NCBI GenBank assembly: GCA_965214945.1
Contig: OZ244029.1
Coordinates: 1,116,001 to 1,180,000 of the forward strand
Reading direction: 5' to 3'
DNA from: JAAXHB01 sp965214945
GTDB lineage: Bacteria > Actinomycetota > Acidimicrobiia > Acidimicrobiales > Aldehydirespiratoraceae
DNA: 64,000 nt
The notes under the pieces were generated by a model. The model saw nothing but the letters and a program-made list of their open reading frames with translations. It made no database searches and was not told where the DNA came from. The translations under genes were made by a program, and so were the position numbers. The number at the start of each line of letters is the position of its first letter. The stretch's first letter is position 1. Of this stretch, positions 1-7,637 are shown piece by piece.

Positions 1-1893
1 CAGCAGCACCTCCCGGAATGTGACACAGCCGAGGTTCTCCATGGCTCCAAAGGCGAAATCAGGGATGGCCACGAGATCGACCTTGTCGGAGGGGTAGGCG
101 ATTCCGTAGTAGTCAGACAGCCAGCGCAGCGCATGCGCGGCCGCGTCGAGGGCGAACGCGGTCTGCGCGCCGCGGCCCGGCCGGTGCACGATCCGAAGCG
201 GTACACCGTCGACGTCGACGGGCTTGGTAGCTTCCAGCGGACCTACCACGAACGCCACCAGATAAGTGGACATCGGCATCGTGGTCGCGAACTGAACACG
301 CACCTTGCCCTCGCCGGCTGGCTCGCGGCCCGTCTCCGCGCAGTTGGACACCGCCAGCAGGCCGTCGTCGATCACGAGCGCCGTCGAGATCGTCGCTTTG
401 GCCGCGGGCTCGTCCCAGCATGGAAAGGCCCTGCGGGCGTCGGTCGGCTGGAACTGCGTTACCGCCAGCGTCCGCGTCGCACCCTCGTCGTCGGTGAAGG
501 TCGAGCGGTAAAAGCCCCGCAGCTTGTCGTTGAGAACTCCCGAGAACGAGATGCGCAGCCTGGCGGGCCCGGGCTTAAAAACTCGGGGCGCCCCGCGGCG
601 GGTCAGGATGAGCCGCTCCGCAGCGGAATCGCAGACCGCGTGCAGCTCCAGCCATCGGCTTTCCGTGCGCGGATCCGCCCGGGCGGATCCGCCCGGGCGG
701 ATCCGCGCACCGGTGATCGCCAGCTCAGCGGCGTTGCACACGATGGCAGAGACCGGCTCTGCGATCTCGATGTCAACCCCCACAGTGCCGGTGAATGTTG
801 CATCCTGGAGATCTGGAGCGAGTTCGATGTCGTAATGACGGGGAGCGACCGTCCGCGGCAGGCGCACGCTCGACGCACGGCCATCTGCGCGCGGTGAGGC
901 TTTGTCGATGAGCCTCGCTAGCGGGGTACGCGGGCGGGCACCCGTGTGGCTGATCACTTCCGCCGCAGCGCGGCTCGCCATCCGGGCGCATCGTCGCAGC
1001 GGCGCGCCCTGAATCAGGCCCCACAGGAAGCCGGCAGCGAACAGGTCGCCGGCGCCGGTGGCGTCGACCACGCGGGCCACCGGCTCGGCCGGGGTCACCG
1101 CGATCTCGTCGCCGAACACTGCCACCGAGCCCCGGGCGCCTCGGGTGATCACCAAGGTCTGCGTCAGCTCCGCTGCGAAGTCGCGGGCTGCGTCGAAGTT
1201 GTCGGTAAGGGCCAGGGCACGCAGCTCGGCCTCGTTCGCGAACACCACGTCTACGGTGTCGTCGATGAGGTCGAGCCACTCGCTGCGGTGCCGCTCCACG
1301 CAGTATGAGTCACACAGAGCCAGTGAGACGACGCGGCCGGCGTCACGGGCGGCGGCCATGGCGACGCGGATGGCATCTTTAGCAGTTTCCACATCCCAGA
1401 GGTAGCCCTCGCAATACGTGAGCCGGGCCGACGCCACCAGGTCGACGTCCACATCTTCGGGCGTCAGCAGCGCGGAGATTCCCAGGCAGGTGTTCATCGT
1501 GCGCTCCGCGTCGGGTGTCACCTGCACAAGACACCTGGCTGTCGGCGGCCCTTCGACGATCGGCGGAACGTCAAAAGCAACCCCGGCGGCGCGGATGTCA
1601 TGGACAAAAACCTCGCCGAGCTGGTCGGCGCTGACCTTGCCGATGTACGCTGCGGTGCCTCCAAACGACGCGATGCCTGCCATGGTGTTGGCCGCCGAGC
1701 CCCCCGACGCCTCTATCCCGGGCGGCATCGCCGCGTAGATCTCCTCAGAGCGCTGCGCGTCCACCAGAGTCATGGCGCCCTTGACCAGGCCATGCTCGGC
1801 GATGAACGAGTCCGGCACTGCGGCGATCACGTCAACGATGGCGTTGCCGACACCCACGGCGTCGAGAACGGGTTCCACGACGCTACGGGTCAC
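1..1893 (-). CDS. PfkB-family (adenosine-kinase-like) kinase fused in frame to M1 aminopeptidase N; C-terminus beyond window
   Basis: One uninterrupted reading frame holds two enzymes. Residues 1-330 form a PfkB sugar/nucleoside kinase: an N-terminal GVGNAIVDV strand, the substrate-loop GGSAANTMAG, and the anion hole and catalytic base DATGAGD with Asp near 283. The kinase-typical ending AEVISHTGARP is followed by a linker of about 20 residues and then RLPRTVAPRHYDIEL, the usual start of PepN-type M1 aminopeptidases. The aminopeptidase shows the substrate motif GAMEN near 616-620; its HExxH zinc site lies beyond the left edge. I translated the junction base by base and found no stop. The GTG start is chosen because a TGA lies five codons upstream; a GTG five codons later is possible. 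An internal GTG at 867 could start the peptidase alone, but has no clear ribosome site. Function of each half follows from family knowledge; the link between them is unknown. Confidence 0.85.
   Translation of the reverse strand, partial: MTRSVVEPVLDAVGVGNAIVDVIAAVPDSFIAEHGLVKGAMTLVDAQRSEEIYAAMPPGIEASGGSAANTMAGIASFGGTAAYIGKVSADQLGEVFVHDIRAAGVAFDVPPIVEGPPTARCLVQVTPDAERTMNTCLGISALLTPEDVDVDLVASARLTYCEGYLWDVETAKDAIRVAMAAARDAGRVVSLALCDSYCVERHRSEWLDLIDDTVDVVFANEAELRALALTDNFDAARDFAAELTQTLVITRGARGSVAVFGDEIAVTPAEPVARVVDATGAGDLFAAGFLWGLIQGAPLRRCARMASRAAAEVISHTGARPRTPLARLIDKASPRADGRASSVRLPRTVAPRHYDIELAPDLQDATFTGTVGVDIEIAEPVSAIVCNAAELAITGARIRPGGSARADPRTESRWLELHAVCDSAAERLILTRRGAPRVFKPGPARLRISFSGVLNDKLRGFYRSTFTDDEGATRTLAVTQFQPTDARRAFPCWDEPAAKATISTALVIDDGLLAVSNCAETGREPAGEGKVRVQFATTMPMSTYLVAFVVGPLEATKPVDVDGVPLRIVHRPGRGAQTAFALDAAAHALRWLSDYYGIAYPSDKVDLVAIPDFAFGAMENLGCVTFREVLL
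665..710. repeat. 46-base perfect palindrome built from a 14-base repeat, inside the aminopeptidase coding region
   Basis: The two 23-base halves are exact reverse complements. The core is a 14-base period (GGATCCGCCCGGGC) repeated from 671, 685 and 699, with three GGATCC sites. It keeps the aminopeptidase frame open and adds a Gly/Arg/Ala-rich stretch (RPGGSARADP) in the N-terminal beta domain, where family members usually have a short turn. It may be a small palindromic element inserted in frame or an expanded local repeat. Confidence 0.9.
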
Positions 1894-1962
1894 ACAGGGG
1901 GAGGCTCAGCCAGACGAATGGTCCGGACCGCGGGTCGGGCTTGCGCTGTCGGAGAAGTCACG

Positions 1963-3180
1963 TCAGTCCGGAACGGCCTTCAGAGCATCGGCCATCGTGT
2001 CGATGATGCGGCCGATCTCGTTGTCGGTAATCACCAACGGCGGGCACATCGCCAACGCGGTCTCGATAGGTCTCACCACCACGCCGCGTCGCAGCATCTC
2101 GTCGCGGACCGGCATCGACGGCCGCCCCAGTTCCGCGGCCCGAACTGCGCCGGTTCCGCGGTGCGAGGCGATCAGCCCGTCGGCAGCCAGAGCTTTCAGG
2201 CCCTCTTCGAGCTTGCGCCCCACGTGCTGTGAACGCTGCACGAGGCCCTCTTCTGTGATGATCTCGAGATTTTTCACAGCAGCTGCGGCCACTGTGGGAT
2301 GGCCGGAATAGGTGTAGCCGGTGCGCAGCCAGAAGCCGGGCTCGGCCAGGTTTTCGCACACTGCGCGGCTGACGATCACGCCGCTCAGCGGCAGATAGCC
2401 CGACGTGACGCCCTTTGCGAACGTGATCAGGTCGGGCGTAACACCGAAAGTCTGAGACCCGAACCACTCACCGGTGCGCCCGAAGCCGGTTATCACCTCG
2501 TCTGCGATCATCAGCGCGCCGTGCTGGTCGCAGAGCCGGCGAACACCCTCCAGGTAGCCGTCCACCGGCGGGAACACCCCGCCCGCGCCCTGAACGGGCT
2601 CGGTGATCACAGCCGCTACGCGCTCGCCGTGTTCAGCGAACAGCGACGCCATGGCCTCGATGTCGTCGTGAGGCGCCTCCGCGAAGTGCGGCACGAGGTC
2701 GCCCCATCCTTGTCTGTTCAAGGCGATGCCTTGTGCCGACGTGCCGCCGAGGTTGGTGCCGTGGTAGCCGTTTGTGCGGCGGATCACCATCTGGCGGTCG
2801 GTGCTGCTCGTGCGCTGTGCGTACAGCCGGGCGAGCTTCAGCGCCGTGTCCACCGCCTCAGATCCCGAGCATCCCAAGAACACCCGGCCGTCGGGCATCG
2901 GGGAGCGCTCTGCGATCATCTCCGCAGCGCGTGCAGCCGGGGGGTTCGTGAACGGGTCGAACGTGTTGTAAGCCTCAAGCTGGCGCATCTGCGCGGCCAC
3001 AGCGGCGGCCATCTCGGGCCGGCCATGCCCGATCTGGCAGTACCACAGGCTCGCAATACCGTCGATGTAGTCGTTGCCCTGGTCGTCGGTGAGTGTGGAG
3101 CCCTCCGCCCGGACGATGTTGATCATCTCGGACTCGGGCTTGGCCGCCGGAGCGAATGCGTGAAGAAACGGGTGGTGCAT
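1963..3180 (-). CDS. Class III (omega-amino acid type) PLP aminotransferase
   Basis: A full-length fold-type I aminotransferase of the class III family, 405 residues. It shows the PLP phosphate region CSGSEAVDTALKLAR, the cofactor aspartate in IADEVITGFGRTG (Asp227) and the Schiff-base lysine in FAKGVTSGYLPLS (Lys256). Such enzymes move the terminal amino group of omega-amino acids or polyamines to pyruvate or 2-oxoglutarate; the exact substrate cannot be read from sequence. It lies 69 bases upstream of the kinase-aminopeptidase gene and 112 bases downstream of the NicX-like gene, all on one strand, so a shared catabolic transcript is likely. Confidence 0.85.
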   Translation of the reverse strand: MHHPFLHAFAPAAKPESEMINIVRAEGSTLTDDQGNDYIDGIASLWYCQIGHGRPEMAAAVAAQMRQLEAYNTFDPFTNPPAARAAEMIAERSPMPDGRVFLGCSGSEAVDTALKLARLYAQRTSSTDRQMVIRRTNGYHGTNLGGTSAQGIALNRQGWGDLVPHFAEAPHDDIEAMASLFAEHGERVAAVITEPVQGAGGVFPPVDGYLEGVRRLCDQHGALMIADEVITGFGRTGEWFGSQTFGVTPDLITFAKGVTSGYLPLSGVIVSRAVCENLAEPGFWLRTGYTYSGHPTVAAAAVKNLEIITEEGLVQRSQHVGRKLEEGLKALAADGLIASHRGTGAVRAAELGRPSMPVRDEMLRRGVVVRPIETALAMCPPLVITDNEIGRIIDTMADALKAVPD

Positions 3181-3292
3181 CGGTGACTCCTGGCTCAGGT
3201 TCGTTGGGCGATTCGGCGTCGTGTCTGCGCCGGATCGACGTTAGGCGGTATCGGGTCAGTGTGGTACGGTTGTGAGGTCGGTGCCGGTCGCT

Positions 3293-4330
3293 TCAAAAGG
3301 CCAGCTTGCCGTGGCGCACCGCGGCTTCGCCGTCGAGTTCGACGGTGCAGTTGCGCATCGGCAGGTCGAAATGACCGAGCGTATGGCGCCCCGCGGTCTC
3401 GTTCGCTCCGGTGGAGTATAAGAAGTTCCCGGCGAACGCCCGCAGCTCAGTGCCGTTGACTTGCGCCCTGTCGTACATAGCGAGTGCATCCCAGCGCGCC
3501 GCGGGGTTCATGCCCCAGCCCACGTGCGACACGGCGTAGGCCTCGGAGTCGCCCCACGCCTCGAAATAGCTCGCCGTGAGCGCGGCGTCCACGCCGCTTC
3601 CGGAGATGTCAACGATGTAGTCGTCCTCCACTCGCATCGTCACGGGCGATTCCATGTACCGCTTGAACGTCAAGTTGACGTCGCCGACGTCGAGTACCAG
3701 TGTGCCGTTCACGGTGCCCGAATGCGGGAAGCATAGGCACAGCCCGCCCGGCCAGTGGGCAATCGTGCCCGGCTTGTCTGTGAAGCCCCAGCTCGAGCCG
3801 ACAGGCGCGCCGGCCACGCCGATCGTCAGATCGGTGCCGCCGGGCGAGGTCACACGCATTACGTCGGCGGAAGCGAGCAGCTCCGCGCCGGCGCGGACGT
3901 GGGCCGCCAGGGCTGCATCTGGAACGAGACGCTCCAAGATCTCCGGGTGCTCGTTGGAGACCATCAGCACCCGCGCCCCGCCGGCCAGCACGTGGCCCAG
4001 CTCGGGGGCGTGAAGCAGGCCTTCCACCGTGCAGTCGACCACGAACTCCGACGCGGCTAGCGAGGCCACAACTGGCGCCAGCCCGTCCAGCGCATCGGAG
4101 GAGCCTGTGGAGCGCACCGGCACCGGCGCGCTCTGGCGCGGCGTGGGCACGCTCACGTGGAACACTCGGGCACCTAGGAGCTGAAGGGCCAGATCACTGA
4201 GCTGCACGTTCACGGGACGGCTCTGAGACTCCGAGAGCACCGCCGCGACCGTGCCGGGGGCAACACGGCACAGCCGAAAGGTCTGAGCGAAGGCGTCGAT
4301 CCATTTGCCTTCGACTCGCTCGACTAGCAC
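3293..4330 (-). CDS. NicX-like 2,5-dihydroxypyridine 5,6-dioxygenase / M29-related metalloprotein
   Basis: The 345-residue protein resembles the NicX family, which opens the ring of 2,5-dihydroxypyridine in nicotinate breakdown and is structurally related to M29 aminopeptidases. Metal-site-like blocks are HVGWGMNPAARW and, near the C-terminus, GHFDLPMRNCTVELDG. The start is GTG because AGGAG lies seven bases before it; an ATG 54 bases upstream would overlap the preceding gene and has no comparable site. The gene begins 25 bases after the PatB-like gene ends and is followed by an omega-aminotransferase, which fits breakdown of a small nitrogen compound. The actual substrate is unknown, and a peptidase-like role is the alternative. 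Confidence 0.6.
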   Translation of the reverse strand: MLVERVEGKWIDAFAQTFRLCRVAPGTVAAVLSESQSRPVNVQLSDLALQLLGARVFHVSVPTPRQSAPVPVRSTGSSDALDGLAPVVASLAASEFVVDCTVEGLLHAPELGHVLAGGARVLMVSNEHPEILERLVPDAALAAHVRAGAELLASADVMRVTSPGGTDLTIGVAGAPVGSSWGFTDKPGTIAHWPGGLCLCFPHSGTVNGTLVLDVGDVNLTFKRYMESPVTMRVEDDYIVDISGSGVDAALTASYFEAWGDSEAYAVSHVGWGMNPAARWDALAMYDRAQVNGTELRAFAGNFLYSTGANETAGRHTLGHFDLPMRNCTVELDGEAAVRHGKLAF

Positions 4331-4355
4331 GGCCTTTCTCCTGACCGGTGCCGGT

Positions 4356-5612
4356 TCAGCCGCCCAGGCCCGTGAGGCCCGCAATAATCCGGTCGATTAT
4401 GTCGTCGAGCGTGGCCCGCGTAGTGCCGAAGTTGACGCGCACATGGCCGTCGCCGCTTGCGCCGAACTCGGTGCCCTCCTGAAGCGCCACCTGGGCGCTT
4501 TCCAGCAGCCTGGCCGCGGGGGAGGGCCCGAATCCGCAAGCGGCGACGTCGATCCACGCCAAGAACGTCGCCTCGGGCGGATGCCATAGCGCCCGAGGTG
4601 CCTCCGCAGCTAAGCGGAGCGCGAGCTGATCGCGTCGGCAGGCCAATTCGACGAGGAGCGCATCGGCCCAGGCATCTCCGGCAGTCCAGGCGGCGATGGC
4701 AGCGTCGATGCCGGCGCGGGACGCGTGGCCCAGCAGCAGCGGCGGGTGAGCGGCGGTGACGCGCTCCCTAAGAGCGGAGTCGCCGTAGACGGTGACCGCG
4801 CAGCGCAACCCTGACAGCGCGAACGTCTTCGCGGGCGAGGTGACCGTCACCACGCGCTCGGCCGCGCCGGGGATGTCTAGCATCGGCGTGAACGAAGCCG
4901 GCGGGTACACGAGATCGGCGTGGATCTCGTCGGACACTACATAGAAGTCGTGGGCGTGGGCCAGTTCGACGATGCGCTCCTGCACGGCGCGGTCGGGCAC
5001 CCAGCCGGTGGGGTTGTGAGGGTTGCACCACAGCAGCACCGCAGCTTCGGGCTCTCGGCGCACCAGCTCCTCCAAATCGTCGGGGTGCAGACACCAGCCG
5101 AGGTGATCGTCGTGCCGCATCCGCCAGTCAACCTGACGACGGCCTGAGCTGGGGCAGATACGCAGGAATACGTGGTAGATCGGAGGTGTGAGGATCACCC
5201 CGGCACCCGGGCCCGCCAAAGCTGTCACGGCAGCGGTGACGCCCGCGAGCGCGTCGACGCATGTGTCGATCAGGCCCGTGTCGGGGTGCCATCCGTAGCG
5301 TCGGGCCGCCCAGGCCGCGAAGGCCTCGGCCACGTCGTCGTCGAGGTCGTGATAGCCAAAATCGCAGCGGTCCACGGTGGAGGCCAGGGCTTCGCGGACG
5401 GCGTCAGGCGGCGGGAAGTCGTGCTCGGCGATCCAGGCGGGGGTCACGCTGTTGCCGTACTGGCGCCACTTCAGGTTGCGATGGGCGCGCTTGCTCCACG
5501 GGTCGACACCGTCGAAGCAGCCAGCCGGCTTCGTGGCGCGTGTCGGTTTGAGCAGCGGCGCGTGCGTCGCGCGGCCTGCCGGTCCGCTGTCAGCGGGCGC
5601 GGCGCGGTTCAA
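4356..5612 (-). CDS. MalY/PatB-type class I/II PLP enzyme (cystathionine beta-lyase-like)
   Basis: The 418-residue protein has the MalY/PatB pattern: an N-terminal KWRQYGNSVTPAWIAEHDF block, WCNPHNPTG for cofactor contact, VVSDEIHADL with the PLP aspartate, and SPAKTFALSGLR with the Schiff-base lysine at 262. The family cleaves C-S bonds of cystathionine or cysteine conjugates, or acts as an aminotransferase. The start is a TTG preceded by a weak CAGGG. The first 30 residues are low in conserved features and may be partly untranslated. It is the first gene of the minus-strand run that includes the NicX-like and omega-aminotransferase genes. Confidence 0.8.
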   Translation of the reverse strand: MNRAAPADSGPAGRATHAPLLKPTRATKPAGCFDGVDPWSKRAHRNLKWRQYGNSVTPAWIAEHDFPPPDAVREALASTVDRCDFGYHDLDDDVAEAFAAWAARRYGWHPDTGLIDTCVDALAGVTAAVTALAGPGAGVILTPPIYHVFLRICPSSGRRQVDWRMRHDDHLGWCLHPDDLEELVRREPEAAVLLWCNPHNPTGWVPDRAVQERIVELAHAHDFYVVSDEIHADLVYPPASFTPMLDIPGAAERVVTVTSPAKTFALSGLRCAVTVYGDSALRERVTAAHPPLLLGHASRAGIDAAIAAWTAGDAWADALLVELACRRDQLALRLAAEAPRALWHPPEATFLAWIDVAACGFGPSPAARLLESAQVALQEGTEFGASGDGHVRVNFGTTRATLDDIIDRIIAGLTGLGG

Positions 5613-5644
5613 GAGCCCTGTGAGCGGCTCGGTAGCCGATGTCG

Positions 5645-6607
5645 CTAGGCCCGAGATCCGGCATTGACGACAGGTGTGGTCTGCTGCTCGCTGGTGAGCA
5701 CCACCAGCAGGTTCGCCACCAGCGACGATTTCTGGTCGTCGTCAAGGTCGACCACCGAGCGTTCCGACAGCAGCTCTAAGGCGTCCTCCACCATGCCGAC
5801 GGCGCCCTCCACGATGGTGCGCCGTGCCGCTACGACAGCAGCAGCCTGCTGGCGGCGCAGCATCGCCTCGGCGATCTCGGTGGCGTAGGCGAGGTGGTTG
5901 AGCCGCGTCTCCATCACCTGCACGCCTGCGCGGTTAAGCCTGTCTTGCACCTCGGCGCGCAGTGACTCGGCCACCAGGTCGGGGTCTGAACGCAGGGATG
6001 TGCTCTGGCCGCTGAAGTCGTCGTAGGGGAACTGGGTTCCCAGATGCCGTATGGCTGTCTCGCTCTGCACGTGGACGAAGTCCTCGAAGTCGTCGACCTC
6101 GAAAACTGCCCGGGCGGTGTCGACGACCCGCCACACCACCACGGCGGAAATCTCGATCGGGTTGCCCTCGGCGTCGTTCACTTTCGAAACGCTGGTTGTG
6201 AAGTTATGAACTCGCAGCGACAGCTTGCGCGATTCCATGCGCGTGAACGGGTTGGTCCAGTGCCAGCCTGGCTCTTCGACGGTTCCCCGATAGTTGCCAA
6301 ACAGGATCAGCACCAGCGCCTCATTGGGCTGCACCAGGTAGTGACCCATCAGCGATATCAGCAGCACGACCGAACCGATGGGCACAAGGATCGCCCATGT
6401 CAGCCACTCCGCCAAGGTGAGCGCCGACAGCACGCAGACAGCGATGACACCGACGACGATGAGCAGGCCGACATATCCTGGCATGGTGTCGGCGACTCGG
6501 GCTGCGATGCTCGGTGAGTCGCCGTCCCAAGGCTGTCGGGTCGTCGTAGGCCCCAACTCGTCGGGGCTTTGATGTGCGGTGTCGCTTGAAGTGTCTGGGT
6601 GTGTCAC
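5645..6607 (-). CDS. SPFH/Band 7 (stomatin-like) membrane protein
   Basis: About 320 residues. A short polar N-terminus leads to two hydrophobic segments (roughly residues 40-90), then a Band 7 domain with VQPNEALVLILFGNYRGT and PGWHWTNPF, a beta-rich core, and a C-terminal helix with ETRLNHLAYATEIAEAMLRR typical of SPFH oligomers. SPFH proteins form membrane scaffolds and often modulate membrane proteases; no NfeD-type partner is adjacent. I chose the GTG start facing the divergent LLM gene; an in-frame ATG at 6637 is equally possible because neither has a strong ribosome site. Confidence 0.8.
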   Translation of the reverse strand: MTHPDTSSDTAHQSPDELGPTTTRQPWDGDSPSIAARVADTMPGYVGLLIVVGVIAVCVLSALTLAEWLTWAILVPIGSVVLLISLMGHYLVQPNEALVLILFGNYRGTVEEPGWHWTNPFTRMESRKLSLRVHNFTTSVSKVNDAEGNPIEISAVVVWRVVDTARAVFEVDDFEDFVHVQSETAIRHLGTQFPYDDFSGQSTSLRSDPDLVAESLRAEVQDRLNRAGVQVMETRLNHLAYATEIAEAMLRRQQAAAVVAARRTIVEGAVGMVEDALELLSERSVVDLDDDQKSSLVANLLVVLTSEQQTTPVVNAGSRA

Positions 6608-6737
6608 AGCGTCATCATGCCACACGCCCCGAAACATTGGGCGCGCTGAGGCGCCTGAGGCGTCCGACGGATCGCGCGACGCCAGGCGGTACGTGGAACA
6701 CTGGGCGGGTTCTGGAGCGCAGGCTGAGAGGATCCCG

Positions 6738-7637
6738 ATGAAGTTCGCTGTCGCATTCGCCAACACAGGGCCGTTCGTGAAGGGCAGGGGAGCTGCCCTG
6801 CTCGCGCGGTCCGCTGAGTCCGCCGGCTTCGAGTCGGTGTGGACTGTGGAGCACGTGGTCTACCCCGAGGGCTACGAATCGCTGTACCCGTACTCGGCTG
6901 ACGGAAAAATGCCCGGCTCGGGAAGCAACCCGATACCCGACCCGCTCGTGTGGCTCGGCTACGCCGCTGCGGTCACCACTCGCCTGCGCCTAGGAACCGG
7001 CATATCGCTGCTACCCGAGCGCCATCCGCTGACCTTCGCAAAAGAGGTCGCCACAGTGGACGTGCTCTCCGGCGGCAGGGTTGAGCTCGGTATCGGCATC
7101 GGCTGGCTGCGAGAGGAGTTCGACGCGCTGGGCGTGCCGTGGGAGCGCCGCGGCCCGCGCACCGAGGAGTACGCAGAGGTGATGCGGCGCGTATGGGCGC
7201 AAGACGACGTGAGCTTCGACGGCGAGTTCGTCTCGTTCAGCCGCGTAAGTTCCAACCCCAAGCCGGCAAATGGGCGCGTGCCGATCCACATCGGCGGCCA
7301 CAGCAAGGCCGCGGCCCGCCGGGCGGGGCGGATAGGCGACGGGCTGTTCCTCGCAGGCGGAGACGTTGCCGCCCTGATCGAGCTGGCGCGCAGTACCGCA
7401 GCCGAGCGCGGCCGCGACCCCTCAGCGATCGAGATGACCGCAGTTCATCCCGGTGTACTGGGCGCTGACCCCGCCGCCGCGGTTGCCGAGGCCGCCTCCT
7501 GGGGAGTTGACCGGCTGGTCGTGCCCGCTTTCTTGTACTTCCGTCAGACCAAAAAAAGGCTGGCCGCGTTCGGCGAGTCGGTGATAGCGGCCCAAAGCGA
7601 CCAGCAACAGCGGCCCGCAGCGGCTAGCGTGGCGTGA
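6738..7637 (+). CDS. LLM-class, probably F420-dependent, oxidoreductase
   Basis: A TIM-barrel protein of the luciferase-like monooxygenase superfamily, 299 residues. It contains RLRLGTGISLLPERHPL, the cofactor-binding GGRVELGIGIGWLREEF and a late IHIGGHSKAAARRAGRIGDG, as in actinobacterial F420-dependent oxidoreductases. The substrate is not predictable. The ATG start has GAGAGG upstream and leaves a 130-base divergent region shared with the SPFH gene. The last 14 bases overlap the end of the convergent Ppx/GppA gene. Confidence 0.85.
   Translation: MKFAVAFANTGPFVKGRGAALLARSAESAGFESVWTVEHVVYPEGYESLYPYSADGKMPGSGSNPIPDPLVWLGYAAAVTTRLRLGTGISLLPERHPLTFAKEVATVDVLSGGRVELGIGIGWLREEFDALGVPWERRGPRTEEYAEVMRRVWAQDDVSFDGEFVSFSRVSSNPKPANGRVPIHIGGHSKAAARRAGRIGDGLFLAGGDVAALIELARSTAAERGRDPSAIEMTAVHPGVLGADPAAAVAEAASWGVDRLVVPAFLYFRQTKKRLAAFGESVIAAQSDQQQRPAAASVA

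Noticed and set aside
2299..3186. 295-codon plus-strand frame
   Set aside because: Antisense to a certain class III aminotransferase and rich in His/Arg as expected for a shadow frame.
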